This document shows positions 30,340 to 41,363 of a stretch of 64,000 nt of DNA, one piece after another. Origin of the DNA: Pseudomicrostroma phylloplanum (lineage: Eukaryota > Basidiomycota > Exobasidiomycetes > Microstromatales); the NCBI GenBank assembly GCA_039545275.1, contig BCHS01000002.1, positions 558,001 through 622,000 of the forward strand, read 5' to 3'. The notes beneath the pieces were generated by a model. It had not been told where the DNA came from. It ran no database searches and saw only the letters and a list, made by a program, of their open reading frames with translations. Position 1 is the stretch's first letter. Every line of letters starts with the position of its first letter. The translations under genes and the position numbers were made by a program.

Positions 30340-32337
30340 CTAGTACGCCTCAGCCCATCCATTCTTCCTCGAGTCGCTCGCCCCCCTGACCTCCAACACC
30401 TCTCCCCGCGCATCCAGAATCTTTTGCACGCCCTGCACGACAGCGAACCCAAAGTTGACGTCTGTCTCCGAGAGCTTGTGGCCCTTGGCCCTCAGCACAT
30501 CCCGCACGCCCATGAGCACCGCGTCATCGTGATCGAAGATGGTCGTCTCGACGCCCACTTCGGCAGGGAGGAGCTGGTGGTGTATTCTAGGAGCTTCGAT
30601 TGCCTCGCTCATATTGTAGCCGCGCTCCATATTAAGTAGCACCTGCAGGACGGAACTGGGGATGCGCGAACCACCTGCGCCGCCCAGGAGCATCTCAAAG
30701 TGGCCTTGGGCGTCTTCCAGGATCAGAGGCGTGATACTGGAGAGGGGCCTCTTGTGGGGTTGTGGGTAGTTGAAGGGCGAAGGACGAAGACCGAACGCAT
30801 TGGGTGTGCCGGGGGTGGACGAGTCGTCCATCTCGTCGTTGAAGATGACGCCCGTCTCGCGATCCATCTCTTGCGAGCCAAAGATCAGATTGACAGTACT
30901 CGTGATACCGACGCACATGCCGTCCTCGTCCACTACGCTGAGATGCATGGTACCATGGTCCTCCTCGATGTCAAAAAGCGGGTTGTAGTACTCCAATGGA
31001 TGTGTCTGCTCGTCGTCGATCTTGGGCAGCAGAGACTTCGCCATGGCCAGTGTAGGGATCTTGGAGATCTCCAGAAGGGAGGTCACATTGAGGAAAGCAG
31101 GGTCACCGAGCCGAGTACGGGCGGCGAAGCCGTGCTTCATCACCTCGATCAAGCGATGTGTCCAGAGTGACTCGATCTCAATCTGCGTCTTGACGCTGGG
31201 CGACTTTTTGCCGTGATGGGGACCGTGGTATTCCTCTGCGTGCCTCTCGTACCCGAGCATTCGCAGCACATTCATCATCTGCAGGAGAATAGCGCCAGAG
31301 GTCGGAGCAGGTGTAGTCCAGGCTTTCCGACCGCCAGTCCAGACTCCCTGAAGAGCATTACGGACCTCAACCTTGTAGTCCTTGAGGTCCTGCAAAGTGA
31401 GGATTCCGCCTGCCCTTTGAACTTTGGCGACCATCGACTCAGCGATGGGACCCTCATAGAAGACATCAGTACCGTGCAAGGCGACTTGCCTCAATGTCTC
31501 GGCGTACGCAGTACGGCGGATGGTGTCCCCGACCTCTAGGAATCTGCCAGTAGTAGGGTCCATGAAGACCTCTTCCCACTCAGGCTTCTCAGGGATGAAC
31601 GAGCCGAGCCACTTGAGGCGTCTCGCCAGCTCCCGACCCACTTTGGCCTCCTCGGCGAGCTTGATGCTGGGCGTGACCACCTCGCTCCACTCCAGCCTGC
31701 CCCACCGTCTCCAGATCTCCTCCAGACCCCTGAGCTCACCGGGAACTCCCACAGCCAGACCACCGACCTTGGCCGCCTCCGGTTGCCCGTGGAACATCTC
31801 TTCGTATGCAGCGCCCGGAGCAGTCTCTCTGAAGTCGACTGTGATGTGCTCAGCCTCGGCAGACCCGTTGGAGACCGGAGCGCGGATCAGGGCAAAACCT
31901 CCTCCTCCGATGCCGGAGGAGAACATGTTGAGCACACCTACACACAGAGCCGTACCGACTGCTCCGTCGGCCGCTGAGCCTCCGCTGCGCAACAGGTCGA
32001 GGCCTACTTTGGAGCAGACGCCGTTCTCTGCCGCCACTGCTCCTCTGCTACCCCTCGCCAGGTGGGATGGGTTGAGCCTGCCATTCGAGTTGAGGTCGGG
32101 AGCGGCTGGCTTCGAGGGGTAGAAGAGGAGTACGGAGACGAGTATGACAAAAGAGAGACAGAGAAGGGCTAGGAGGCCCTTGAGGAGATATTCCGGTCTC
32201 CGGGAATTTGACGCGGCGACGGAGCCTCGTCGCCTACGGGAGGCGGACAGGTGGGAAGAGGCAGAAGAGTTTAGGAGGGGAGCTCGCTCATCGGCCTCGC
32301 CAGGCGCGAGACCGGATGGTGTAGAGGCGGAAGCCAT
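30340..32337 (-). CDS. Gamma-glutamyltransferase (gamma-glutamyltranspeptidase), type II membrane
   Basis: Single exon, 665 residues. A cytosolic Ser/Arg-rich tail leads to one membrane anchor at about residues 51-73 (LLKGLLALLCLSFVILVSVL). The large ectodomain carries family motifs: NGVCSKVGLDLLRSGGSAAD, SSGIGGGGF and the autoprocessing site DHGTMHLSVVD with the presumed nucleophile Thr463. Substrate-loop segment GGAGGSRIPSSVLQVLLN is also present. The precursor cleaves itself into large and small subunits before that threonine. The enzyme removes the gamma-glutamyl group of glutathione and its conjugates at the vacuole or cell surface. Here the residue after the nucleophile is Met where Thr or Ser is common; function is still likely. 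It shares a 333-bp divergent promoter with the G-patch gene. Confidence 0.93.
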   Translation of the reverse strand: MASASTPSGLAPGEADERAPLLNSSASSHLSASRRRRGSVAASNSRRPEYLLKGLLALLCLSFVILVSVLLFYPSKPAAPDLNSNGRLNPSHLARGSRGAVAAENGVCSKVGLDLLRSGGSAADGAVGTALCVGVLNMFSSGIGGGGFALIRAPVSNGSAEAEHITVDFRETAPGAAYEEMFHGQPEAAKVGGLAVGVPGELRGLEEIWRRWGRLEWSEVVTPSIKLAEEAKVGRELARRLKWLGSFIPEKPEWEEVFMDPTTGRFLEVGDTIRRTAYAETLRQVALHGTDVFYEGPIAESMVAKVQRAGGILTLQDLKDYKVEVRNALQGVWTGGRKAWTTPAPTSGAILLQMMNVLRMLGYERHAEEYHGPHHGKKSPSVKTQIEIESLWTHRLIEVMKHGFAARTRLGDPAFLNVTSLLEISKIPTLAMAKSLLPKIDDEQTHPLEYYNPLFDIEEDHGTMHLSVVDEDGMCVGITSTVNLIFGSQEMDRETGVIFNDEMDDSSTPGTPNAFGLRPSPFNYPQPHKRPLSSITPLILEDAQGHFEMLLGGAGGSRIPSSVLQVLLNMERGYNMSEAIEAPRIHHQLLPAEVGVETTIFDHDDAVLMGVRDVLRAKGHKLSETDVNFGFAVVQGVQKILDARGEVLEVRGASDSRKNGWAEAY

Positions 32338-32670
32338 CGGAGGGAGACTACAAGGGGAGACTACGAGACAAGTATAGGAGTTGGTAGGAAGGAGCGTTTG
32401 AGTGACGGCATCTTCGCCCCATTCGGCGAAGATTGCAAAGCGGAACGTCGGCGCAAAGGCCGGAGATACGCCAGGCTCCGCTCCACTCCTCCTTCCGTCA
32501 TCTTACCAGCCGCTAAGTCGATCGCACCTTTGCCTGCCATCGCTTTCACAACACAGAAGGAACTCAGCGCTTGGTCACTCATACGCCCGAAGAGATGTCA
32601 TAGCCTCAAGCATGCTGCCTGGGAGCTTCTGAGGAGCGCGTACGGTGCACTAACACGACAGCCGTAGATC
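32338..32670. promoter_or_regulatory. Bidirectional promoter: GGT (minus) / G-patch gene (plus)
   Basis: A 333-bp head-to-head gap with no other gene. It includes an imperfect palindrome CTTCGCCCCATTCGGCGAAG at 32411-32430, which could be a protein-binding site. Confidence 0.45.
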
Positions 32671-34200
32671 ATGAGCGCTCCGGCCATCCATATCCGAGCT
32701 CGCACACCGCCACTGCAACATTCGCCGGACCAGGAGGTTCACCACGCCGGACATCACCGTGGGCTTGGTAGCCGTCGATGGAATCAGCTGGATCAGCATG
32801 AGTCGTCGGGATGGGATGCCTCTACTGGCTCAGTGCAAGCTCGCAATTTGCAGCGGCTGAGCAAGACGAGATTTGTCAAGGAAGGCGAGAAGAGTAGGCC
32901 CTGGACTGGCAATTGGGTAGAGCCTGAAGAGGACAGCCTGCCAAAGCCTGAAGAGAGTGGTGAGAACGACGTCGAAAGCGATGCTCTCGATCATGAAGCA
33001 CTTCAGCCTCTGCAGCCGACAGTCACACCTGCGGACTTCACTCAGACGAGTGACACAATGGCGTCTTTCTACGCACAGCTGGCTGCTACCCTCAAGGCGC
33101 CCAGCGTCGTCAGCGCGCCCTCCAGTAGTACCCCATCGAACGCGACCCCGGCATCGGTTCCTGGAGGTATGCGGCCCCGCTCGGTGATACAAAAACGTCG
33201 TAGTGAGGGCAAAAGCAAGAGCAGAGCGAGCACCACGGACTGGTTCAGCAATCGACCTCGCCTACCGACAGCGTCTGCCCGTCTGGGCGCAGTCGAAGGC
33301 TCTGCAAGCAAATTCGGATCTGATGAGCCTCGTGAGCAGGGCTCAGCTTCTGTTCCTGCTACCCTGACGCCCTGTCCTACTTGCTCCACACCGCTCGCCT
33401 ATCCGTGTCCGCCTGCAATTCTGCGCTCCCACTTGAGCTCAATAGCGCACCGTCTTGCGCTACCTCATCTTCCTCCCACTCCTTCCTCCTCCACTACTAC
33501 TCCTACCAAAACGGGAGAGCAAAGCCACAAGCTGAAGCTACACCTGGACGAAGCAAATAGGGGATATAAGCTCCTGAGTGAGATGGGCTGGAAAGAGGGG
33601 ATGGGAGTGGGACGGAGCGAGTGGGAGTGGCAGGAGGGGGAGAGGGAGCGCGAGCGAAACAGAGTGTTGCAGGAGGCTGCGAAGAGGAGGCAGGAGGCCG
33701 AAGATAGGAGAGCTATCAAGCTCAAGGCTGATGCTGAGCGGAAGACGTTGGTTGGAGATGTGCTCGTCATCTCCTCCGATGAGGGTGAGGTAGAGGATGA
33801 AGACGACTTCGAAGCACTCGCACATCTTCACTCGGTGGCTGGCGATGGCATAGACGATGTCTTCCACCTCCCTCCTCCTTCTTCACCACAGGAGCCGGGC
33901 AATCAGTCTGGAGCAACAGAGACTGGTGAAGAGCAGCAAGATGGCCAAGCTCCATCCACTGCTCAGCGCCCCGAGCCACGCCTGGTACCCATCAATATCT
34001 CTCAGAAGCACGACCGAGCAGGTCTCGGCCGCAAGCTCCTCCCAAGCTCCTCGAGCTCTTCTGTCCTCGAAGGTGGAAAGAGGAGAAAAAGCGGCGCCAG
34101 CGGTCCAGAGGCCCTCTTCACGCTGAAGAAACGAGAGAGAGAGTCGAGGGACCGGCAGGACAGGGAGGAGAGGATGGCTATCCGGGATAGTCTGAGGTGA
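32671..34200 (+). CDS. G-patch domain protein
   Basis: Single exon, 509 residues. The N-terminal half is disordered, including a KTRFVKEGEKSRPWTGNWVEP segment. A small cysteine-containing motif (CPTCSTPLAYPCPP) comes before a G-patch at about residues 290-330 (YKLLSEMGWKEGMGVGR), followed by a charged coiled coil (ERERNRVLQEAAKRRQEAED). A second Gly-rich element, HDRAGLGRKLLP, comes near the C-terminus, as in G-patch proteins where the motif is split by an insertion. G-patch proteins activate DEAH-box RNA helicases in splicing or ribosome assembly. Which helicase this one serves cannot be told. The start at 32671 is the first ATG. Confidence 0.8.
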   Translation: MSAPAIHIRARTPPLQHSPDQEVHHAGHHRGLGSRRWNQLDQHESSGWDASTGSVQARNLQRLSKTRFVKEGEKSRPWTGNWVEPEEDSLPKPEESGENDVESDALDHEALQPLQPTVTPADFTQTSDTMASFYAQLAATLKAPSVVSAPSSSTPSNATPASVPGGMRPRSVIQKRRSEGKSKSRASTTDWFSNRPRLPTASARLGAVEGSASKFGSDEPREQGSASVPATLTPCPTCSTPLAYPCPPAILRSHLSSIAHRLALPHLPPTPSSSTTTPTKTGEQSHKLKLHLDEANRGYKLLSEMGWKEGMGVGRSEWEWQEGERERERNRVLQEAAKRRQEAEDRRAIKLKADAERKTLVGDVLVISSDEGEVEDEDDFEALAHLHSVAGDGIDDVFHLPPPSSPQEPGNQSGATETGEEQQDGQAPSTAQRPEPRLVPINISQKHDRAGLGRKLLPSSSSSSVLEGGKRRKSGASGPEALFTLKKRERESRDRQDREERMAIRDSLR

Positions 34201-34351
34201 AGTCGTTTGGAGGGGTATCGATAGATAGTAGATGGAGGACTACAGAAACTGCTTTGTCAAAGTTTGTGTACTATAAACATCATCCACTTCTTCCGCGTTG
34301 ATGCAGCATTGGGTATCGTTGACAAGGCGAGCCAGCGTGATACGAGGTAGT

Positions 34352-36251
34352 TCACAGTTCTGCGAGATCGAGTTCCTCCTCTTCTTCGGGCACGACGAAG
34401 GGGTCAGAACGCTCTTCCACCGGCGTCTTCTCCCTGCTTCCTTTGCTTCCCTTTGACCTGCGCTTCGACTCGCTTCTAGGCGTGGTGACTCCACCATCTG
34501 TTCCTACGGACCCGCCATCTTCTTCCTGCTCGTCGAGATCCCTCTCCATGCCCTTGATCTTTCTCGAGCACCGCAGACAATCCCAGGCGCCGACGCCCTC
34601 CTCTGATCCCTGCCCTCCCTTCTCCCCATGCTGCTGCACCCCAACAGCAGTCCGGCTGTCCTCTAGCTCCTCGCCTGCTTCCTCACTCAGGAGCTTCCCG
34701 GCAAGGCAGACGTAGCAGTATCTGCACCCGCACGGTGTAGCTTTGTACGGCGTGTGGAGCAAGGCGACGCTGTAAGGTATGCCATTCGAGGAGACTCCGA
34801 ATTGGCGCGAGGCAGAGTGGTAGCGCTGCATCCTCGTGCTCGCACTTCCACCCCTCGAGGCAGAGGAAGAAGATGAAGAGGAGGGGGCGAGGGCGCTCGA
34901 GGATGGGTCTAGCGGGTCCGAGGTCGGGATGCCTACGCCCAGTGCGCCGCTGCTCGAGGCAGACGATTCGGCCTCGATCCGTTCCCAGCAGATGGCGCAG
35001 ATCTCCCGCGGTAGCTCAGCGTATTTGCCCTTCGATGCGGCAGTCTTGCTTCCGTTCTGGCTAGGGGAGGTAAGTAGGGGGATCCGGAAAGGAAGCTTGT
35101 ATCGTGGTCTGCCCACGGTATCGCGGTAGAGTCCTACGCGCTTAGACAGCCAGATGGGCAAGACATGCAACCAGAAGGAGAGGATTCGAGGATGGGCAGG
35201 GAGGCGCATGAGACGCCGAAGCAGACGGCGTGGCCGGATGATGGGTAGTAAGAACAAAAGGAACTCCTGCAGGACATAGGACGGCAGTGTCAGACTCGTT
35301 CGATCAGCTCTTTGATGAAGCGGTTTGGGACTCACCGTGAACGCATGCCATACAAGCTGCCGATTGAGGTATTCGAAGGACACGTTCCGATTCAGCGTCC
35401 TCTGAGCGTAGGTCAGTCTCATGCCCAGCACGCGATCGGTCACAGTCCGATATCTTTGGCCAGCAAAGAAAGCTTATGGTGTCAGCGACTCCTCCCGCAC
35501 AAAGGCTCAGAGTCTCTTTCTCGACGTACTCACTTGCCATCGCTCAAGAAGGCGACGAAATTAGCCAGCGCCAGCGCCTCATAGGCACGCTCGAGCTTGT
35601 CCGTCATTGACCAAATCATCCGCCGCGGATCGCTGGGAGGCAGATCCGAGAAGTTTGTCCCGGTCATCCGGCGATGGAAGCGTTCGTGAGCGTACGGAAT
35701 ACCAATGGTTAGAAGAGGGTAGAGGAGGAGCTGGACCTCGGACAAGGGCGCCGAGAGAAAGGTGGATTGCACTGCGGGAAGGAGATGCGGAGAGATATCC
35801 TGTTCAACGACTTGCTGCCTAGCAGTGCAATTAGCCTCCGTAGAGAATTATACTTACGTCCTCCTCTATGTGCCCACTCGTTCCTGTACCTCAAGTTCTG
35901 CAGCATGGCTCCGTAGCTCGCCCCACGATCCCAAATGCTATACTTGAATAGCACCAACTTGAGCAATGCCAGCAGCTCCGGCTCCAACGAGTCCGGCAAG
36001 GTACTTCGAATCTGGGCCATGCTGGACTTTACTGGCTCCAGAAGCATAGTTGTAAGCTCAGCATCGAGAAGCTCCGCGTCGAGCTGGGAAACTCGCTGGA
36101 TCCGCAGAGGAGCTGAGGGAAAGTGAGGCAGGCGACGCCGGATCTGCGAGATGCGAGGCTGCGAAGAGGAGGATGCTTGGGACCAGAAGTGCTCCATATC
36201 GGCTGCACCTGATGAGGCGGGCCCGGATGAGGCCCCGACAGGGTCAGTCAT
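34352..36251 (-). CDS. PEX2: Peroxisome assembly protein PEX2 (RING E3 ligase)
   Basis: Exons 36251-35858, 35771-35534, 35453-35336 and 35266-34352 give 554 residues. The PEX2/10/12-type membrane region includes YRNEWAHRGG, then the Leu-rich segment after LSEVQLLLYPLLTIGIPYAHERF, and ANFVAFLSDGKYRTVTDRVL. The C-terminal RING begins with CAICWE, has an insertion of about 90 Ser-rich residues, and resumes with TPCGCRYCYVCL and a final CLRCSRK pair. With PEX10 and PEX12 it forms the peroxisomal ubiquitin ligase that recycles the PEX5 import receptor. The insertion inside the RING and a Cys where many RINGs have His (CGC) are noted. All splice junctions restore conserved sequence. Confidence 0.9.
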
Positions 36252-36749
36252 GGTCGATCTTGAGCTGGGAGACTAGACTACGTGTGGTGATGGCAGCGAT
36301 GGTAGTCTAGTCCAGTGATCCCTTCCGGCCCGGGTGTGTCTCCGGCTCGATCTTCGCCTGCGTCTGCCTTTGCCTCCACGCGGAAGCAGCGACGCAGCTG
36401 AGGGATCAAGCAAAAGGTAAAGCATACTTCCTGTCACCTCATATCGTCCTTGCTATTCATCATACTCTACGCCCTTGCCTGCTTGGCGCTACCTCTTTCG
36501 AGCCCCCACGATCGTAAAGTTCTTGCGCTGGCGTCTTACTCGCTGTCATAGCAACAAAGAATCGGCCGTTCCTGGTCCTGAGCGAGGGGTACAACATGTC
36601 CACATCGGCGGAGGAGCAACGCCGCCATGGCAAGCATGAGAAGGCTAGAGGTGAGCATCGCCCGCGAGCTCAGCAATACATAAGATGCTGTCAAAAGCTC
36701 TTGGCGAATTCGCTCGATGTATCTGAATCTGACCTTGCATTTGAACGCC
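36252..36749. promoter_or_regulatory. Divergent upstream region: PEX2 (minus) / FAM50 (plus)
   Basis: 498 bp between head-to-head starts. Only short, poorly supported frames occur and no motif stands out. Confidence 0.5.
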
Positions 36750-37913
36750 ATGTCTGCCTCTGTCTCCCCTGAATCCGAAACAGCTATGATGATGGAGGAG
36801 TTCGACCGGCAGAAGGCCGACATGGCCAAGGAAGCCGAGCGGGCTCAGAAGAAGGCGGGGGATCGCTTTGTGGGGAATACAGACAGCATAGAGGAGACGC
36901 TCAAGAAGAACACTGTAGGCCTGGTCTCTGCTGAAGATTTCAAGAAGCGGAGAGAGGAGCTGGAGGAACTCAAGAGGAGGGAGGCGGCTAAGACCAGCGA
37001 GCTTAAGTGAGTAGCCAACGGGGCAGCAAGAGTGCCGCGAACAAGAGGCAAGACTGACCGAGTTGAATCCTCTTGCTTGTTCGCAGAGCCGAAGAGAAGA
37101 AGAAGAAAAAGGAAAAGAAGACGGTGAAACCGAAGTTGTCATTTGCCATGGACGAGGAAGAGGAAGACGGAGACAGTATGTCTCCATTCACGTCCAAGCG
37201 CAAGGCAGCGCCCTCGAGCTCCTCGAATGGCAACGGTACTGCAGAAGACGAGCCAGTGGCAGCAAAGAAGCGTCTGCTCAAGAATCCTGGGGTGGACACG
37301 TCTTTCCTCCCTGATAGGGCGAGGGACGAGGAGGAGAGAAAGATCAGGGAGACATTAAGGCAAGAGTGGCTCAAGAAGCAAGAGGACATCAAAGGCGAGG
37401 CGATTGAGATCACCTACTCGTACTGGGACGGGACTGGTCACCGAAAGACCGTCAAAGTGAGCAGCAACACTAGTGTTTGAGTCTGTTGCGGTGACTTTGC
37501 TTCTGACAGTTCACGCTGCCTTCCTCTTCATGCAGTGCAAGAAAGGCGACTCCATTGCCGACTTCCTCGAAAAGTGTCGCCAGCAATTCCCCGAGTTGCG
37601 CAACCAATCCGTCGACAATCTAATGTACATCAAGGAAGACCTGATTGTCCCTCACCACCACACCTTCTACGAGTTCATCATCAACAAGGCGCGCGGTAAA
37701 TCGGGACCCCTCTTCAACTTTGACGTGCACGAGGACGTGAGATTGGTGGCGGACGCTACCGTCGAGAAGGACGAGAGCCACGCGGGGAAAGTGGTGGAGC
37801 GCAACTGGTACAACCGCAACAAGCACATCTTCCCTGCTAGTCGGTGGGAGCTTTACGAGGTTGGAAAGGACTACGGGAATTATAGCATCCATGATCGGTC
37901 CAAGGGCAAGTGA
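36750..37913 (+). CDS. FAM50/XAP5 family nuclear protein
   Basis: Exons 36750-37006, 37087-37456 and 37536-37913 give 334 residues. The N-terminal coiled coil ([20 protein letters not shown], then [20 protein letters not shown]) and a Lys-rich nuclear signal ([18 protein letters not shown]) precede the family core: [51 protein letters not shown] and the tail around HYPASR-like [14 protein letters not shown]5 proteins are conserved nuclear factors tied to spliceosome C-complex function (FAM50A) and, in plants and algae, transcription. The second intron contains an in-frame stop, and its removal joins TVK to CKKGDS. Length matches the family. Convergent with Btn1, 106 bp apart. Confidence 0.93.
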
Positions 37914-38019
37914 ACGAGCGAAGACGGGTGGGGAGAGCATCGTACATCTGTATAACACTTCAGCTACCTCGGCAATGTAAAACGTGAATGATAGTTCTAT
38001 GGAGTGATCACCTCCTCGT

Positions 38020-39839
38020 CTACAACTGCGCGCAGAGGTCCCTCCCCGCCTTGACCTGCGCATCACAAAGGCCCAACTGCAACGGCATCGAGATGATGCT
38101 CGCCAGGAGGATCCCCATGGAGTCACCCACGCCCACACAGCCCACGCGAAACTCCTGCTCCTGCCCACGTCGAGCGAGCTCTAGCTCCACCTCTTCTGGA
38201 GTGGAAGAAGAGTCCGTCGCGCTAGTTGACACGGTCTTGGGTTGGTGGTGGGTGGTGCCGATTTGGTAGAAGACGGAGACGCTGTCGAGTTTCAAGGGCA
38301 AGAAAGGGACGGGCTGTCAGCATTGCATGGCTGACCAGCCCACTCTTGTGCTTTCGAGCGATACTCACTATGCCCACCCTCCGGCGATACCTTCGATGCC
38401 TACAAAAACAATGACCAAGCTCCTCGCAATACTCTCCCTGAACCAGGCGAATAAGCTCTCACTTGTGAGCAGCGCCAGGATACTCGCCTGTACCAGTGCC
38501 GGCAACCACAGTAGGGACCGCGGGATCGGCGGGATATGCAGGACGGAGAGAGAAGAGCGGGAGAGGAAGACAAAGGCCTGGTAGGTGGTCTGGTAGAGGA
38601 CATAGTAGTCGTGTAGGTTCTTGATGAGCCAGGAGAGGAGAAGATGCTCAGAGGGGTCTGGGGCGGAGTATATGAGCGTGGGAGCAATGCCTTGGTTGAT
38701 CGTGTACTCGAAGAGGTAGACCAGCACCAGTGGAGCAATGAAGGGGATGAGCATCGGCTTGAGAAGATCCATCTTCTCTTGGAAGCTTAGCTTGACCGTC
38801 TTGCTCTCGGGGACATTCTCGTCCAGCTCGCTGGGAAGCGAGAGAGGGACTGTTGGAGCGTGCGAGACGCCAACAGCGTCTGCTGCTGTAGTCGTTCTGT
38901 CTCTCGCTTGCTCATCCCTCGTGGGCGTCTCTTCTTCATCATCCGAGTCCTCCTCAGTATCAGCCGAGGGCACAGCCTGGTATCCCCCTCCATGAGCGCC
39001 TGTCAGCCCAGCCTCGAAACCCTTCAAGGCGTCAACGTCAGGCATGACTACGAAGTAGGCAGCGGCCATGAGTAGCGGCACGAGACTCATGATGGTCAGA
39101 CCACCTTTAACACCCAGAGGTCTCACGACCCACCAGCTCGCTGCGCCGAACAGACCAGCAGCACCTGTACCTGAGGCGAACCAGCCGACACCTCTGCCTG
39201 CCCTCATCGGGCCGTAGCGCGTGCAGAGCTGCAAGTAGGTCAGCTCTCCGAGTCCCGATGAGAAGGAAGCCATGGAGATGCCGAGGAGTCGAGTCTCGAG
39301 AGCTGGGATGAAGGCAATGACCTGGAGGAAGCACAGAGGAGGAGATGTCCTTCAGGGGTCTGCTCTCGCAGCATCACTAGGCTTCGGCTCCTACTCACCA
39401 ACATGCCTGCAGTGCTCAAAGCCGTGCAAGCAATCACCCTTCTAGCATACCTCACCCTCCCCTTGAGCAGGTATGGCCAGATAGCCTTGGCCACCAAAGC
39501 CGGTCCAATGTTGGCCAACGCTACCAGTCCCACCGGCACACCCTTGGGCAGCAGTGCCTGCGCCGACGTCAGCACCACAACATACAGGGCATTATTGAGC
39601 AGTCCCAGCAGAAAAAAGGCGAGGGAGAAGAGGACGATGGGATTGGGGTGTAGGAGCTCGTGTAGCGTTGCTTGTGGGTTGGAATACCAGGGGCCATTAG
39701 CCGAGGTGGGAGGAGCACGCAGCCCGGAGGTGCTGCCGCCATTCACCCGTCCATCCCGCCTCTCGCCGTCCGAACCGGAAGCGGTTGCGGTGGTCCGCAT
39801 CGTTGAAAGAGGGATCGGCCGATCGAGGTTGGCGGCCAT
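38020..39839 (-). CDS. BTN1: Battenin/CLN3 homologue Btn1
   Basis: Exons 39839-39399, 39321-38369 and 38281-38020 give 551 residues. It is a polytopic membrane protein with the CLN3 hallmarks: FSLAFFLLGLLNNALYVVVL at the first membrane helix, FSSGLGELTYLQLC and, after the last splice, GGWAYVSVFYQI. A hydrophilic acidic loop (EEDSDDEEETPTRDE) separates the two halves. Btn1 resides in vacuole and Golgi membranes. It affects vacuolar pH and arginine transport in yeast; loss of the human homologue causes juvenile Batten disease. The last intron (38368-38282) must use the acceptor CTCGACAG to keep the frame and the conserved AYV motif. The ATG at 39839 is the first in frame. Downstream partner of the PHOSPHO gene in tandem. 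Confidence 0.92.
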
Positions 39840-40104
39840 CAACGATGGTACGCTAGGCCACGGGACATGGGACGTCGAATGGGTAAAGGCACGGGCGCGA
39901 TTGGTAGCGAAGCAGCGGAAGCAACGCGGGGAACCAGGGGCTGACTGTCAAAATATGGGTGGAGCAGGTCTGCTCGGCCGTACGCCCTCCTGACGTAGAT
40001 TCTGGCGTCGCGTAGATCTCGAAGGACACTGGAGGATGTTTCCCACAAGTCTATTTGAGGATGAGAGCTGATGCACACTTCAATCGCTCTGACGTCTGTA
40101 TCGC

Positions 40105-41112
40105 TCAAGCTGCCCTTGCCTCGTCCAGCAGTCCCTCCATCTCCCACGCGCCGGCCCACCACCTGACGCCGCACTTGACACCTCCCTCCTCCTTGATCCT
40201 CTTCTCCAGGCCCCTGTACCTCCTCACGAATGCCACATCCTGACCCTCCCTCAGCCTGAGTACAGGGCAGAAGTCGTTGCCTCCATCGCCCACGTACATG
40301 ATCCTGTCAAAGGCCTCGTAGCCGCCGTGGCGCGAAAGGAACGCATCGAGCTCTTCACCTGTCGTCGGAAAGATGTGCAAAATAGTGGAGGCAAGTGATC
40401 AATTATTGGACAGGGCGTCTGTCATCTGCTTTCTGAGGCGGCTCACCCTTGCACATGTTGGCACTGCAGCCGACCTTGCAGGTATGCTGGACCTTCGCAT
40501 CGGCCGGAACCCTCCTGCTGAGATTGAGGGTGCCATCCTTCTCGAAATGAGCTGGGTTTGTCACGATCTCATCGAAGATGTTGGTCAGACCTTGATGTTC
40601 GAGGATAGTGTCGATGTAGATGGTATTGGAGTTCGAGAGCAGGAAGAAGGTGGTGTCCGGGGAAGAGGCCGCCTTGAGATTCTGGACTCCTCGCTTCATA
40701 CCAGGGTGCTGAAAACATCACCAAAGGGCATGCTACTCTGTCAGTGCAAGTTCTCGACCTCAGGTCGTGATCAACTCACGAAGGGCATGAGCCGCATGGC
40801 AGCCTTGATGTCCTCCTCGGTTTTGCCCTCTACATCGTGAAGCTCTCGGAGCAGCATAGCGCAAAGGTCTGTGAACTGCATCGTTGGCTTGATCTCTTTC
40901 ATCTTCCTACGCAGACGGGGGCAGAGAGCTTCGTGGACCCATCGATCAGAATCTTGATCGGCTAGCGACCTATGAGCGAGGAGAGTAAGGGCAAGGCTTG
41001 GTCAGAGAGGCAAGGAGGTACGGCTGGTCTCCGCCATCAGAACGTACCAGTCAAAGTCAAAGACGATGAGCTGCTTCTTGACAGGCGGAAGAGGGTTGGG
41101 AGCGTCTGCCAT
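40105..41112 (-). CDS. PHOSPHO-type HAD phosphatase
   Basis: Exons 41112-41048, 40969-40780, 40708-40447 and 40358-40105 give 256 residues. HAD motif I is FDFDWSLADQDSDRW with nucleophile Asp19 and Asp21, split by the first intron inside the Trp codon. Motif II is FFLLSNSNT, and motif III/IV is YVGDGGNDFCPVL (Asp197, Asp201). The pattern DFDxS...DSDRW and the Cys-rich segment before exon 4 are those of the PHOSPHO1/PHOSPHO2 family, which act on phosphocholine/phosphoethanolamine or pyridoxal phosphate. The substrate here is not predictable. Conserved residues are complete. It shares a 250-bp divergent promoter with FHIP, and Btn1 follows 265 bp downstream on the same strand. Confidence 0.9.
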
Positions 41113-41363
41113 GGTGGGCTGATGGGTATGATGAGATGCAGGGTAAAACGGCCAATGGGAAGATGTACACGGTCACTTCTTCTGGCTTGAGTCGAGCGAC
41201 ATGCGGAACTGCAGAAAGTCCAGATTCAACTCCGACGCAGTGGCCCTGTTGGTCTCTCTAGGGGGGTGCATGGTGGGGAGTATATGCATCCAACCACCAT
41301 CAGCATCATCGCCATCCACCTCTACGCAGACTCCATGTATGCTCATCTCATCAGCTCTCGGTG

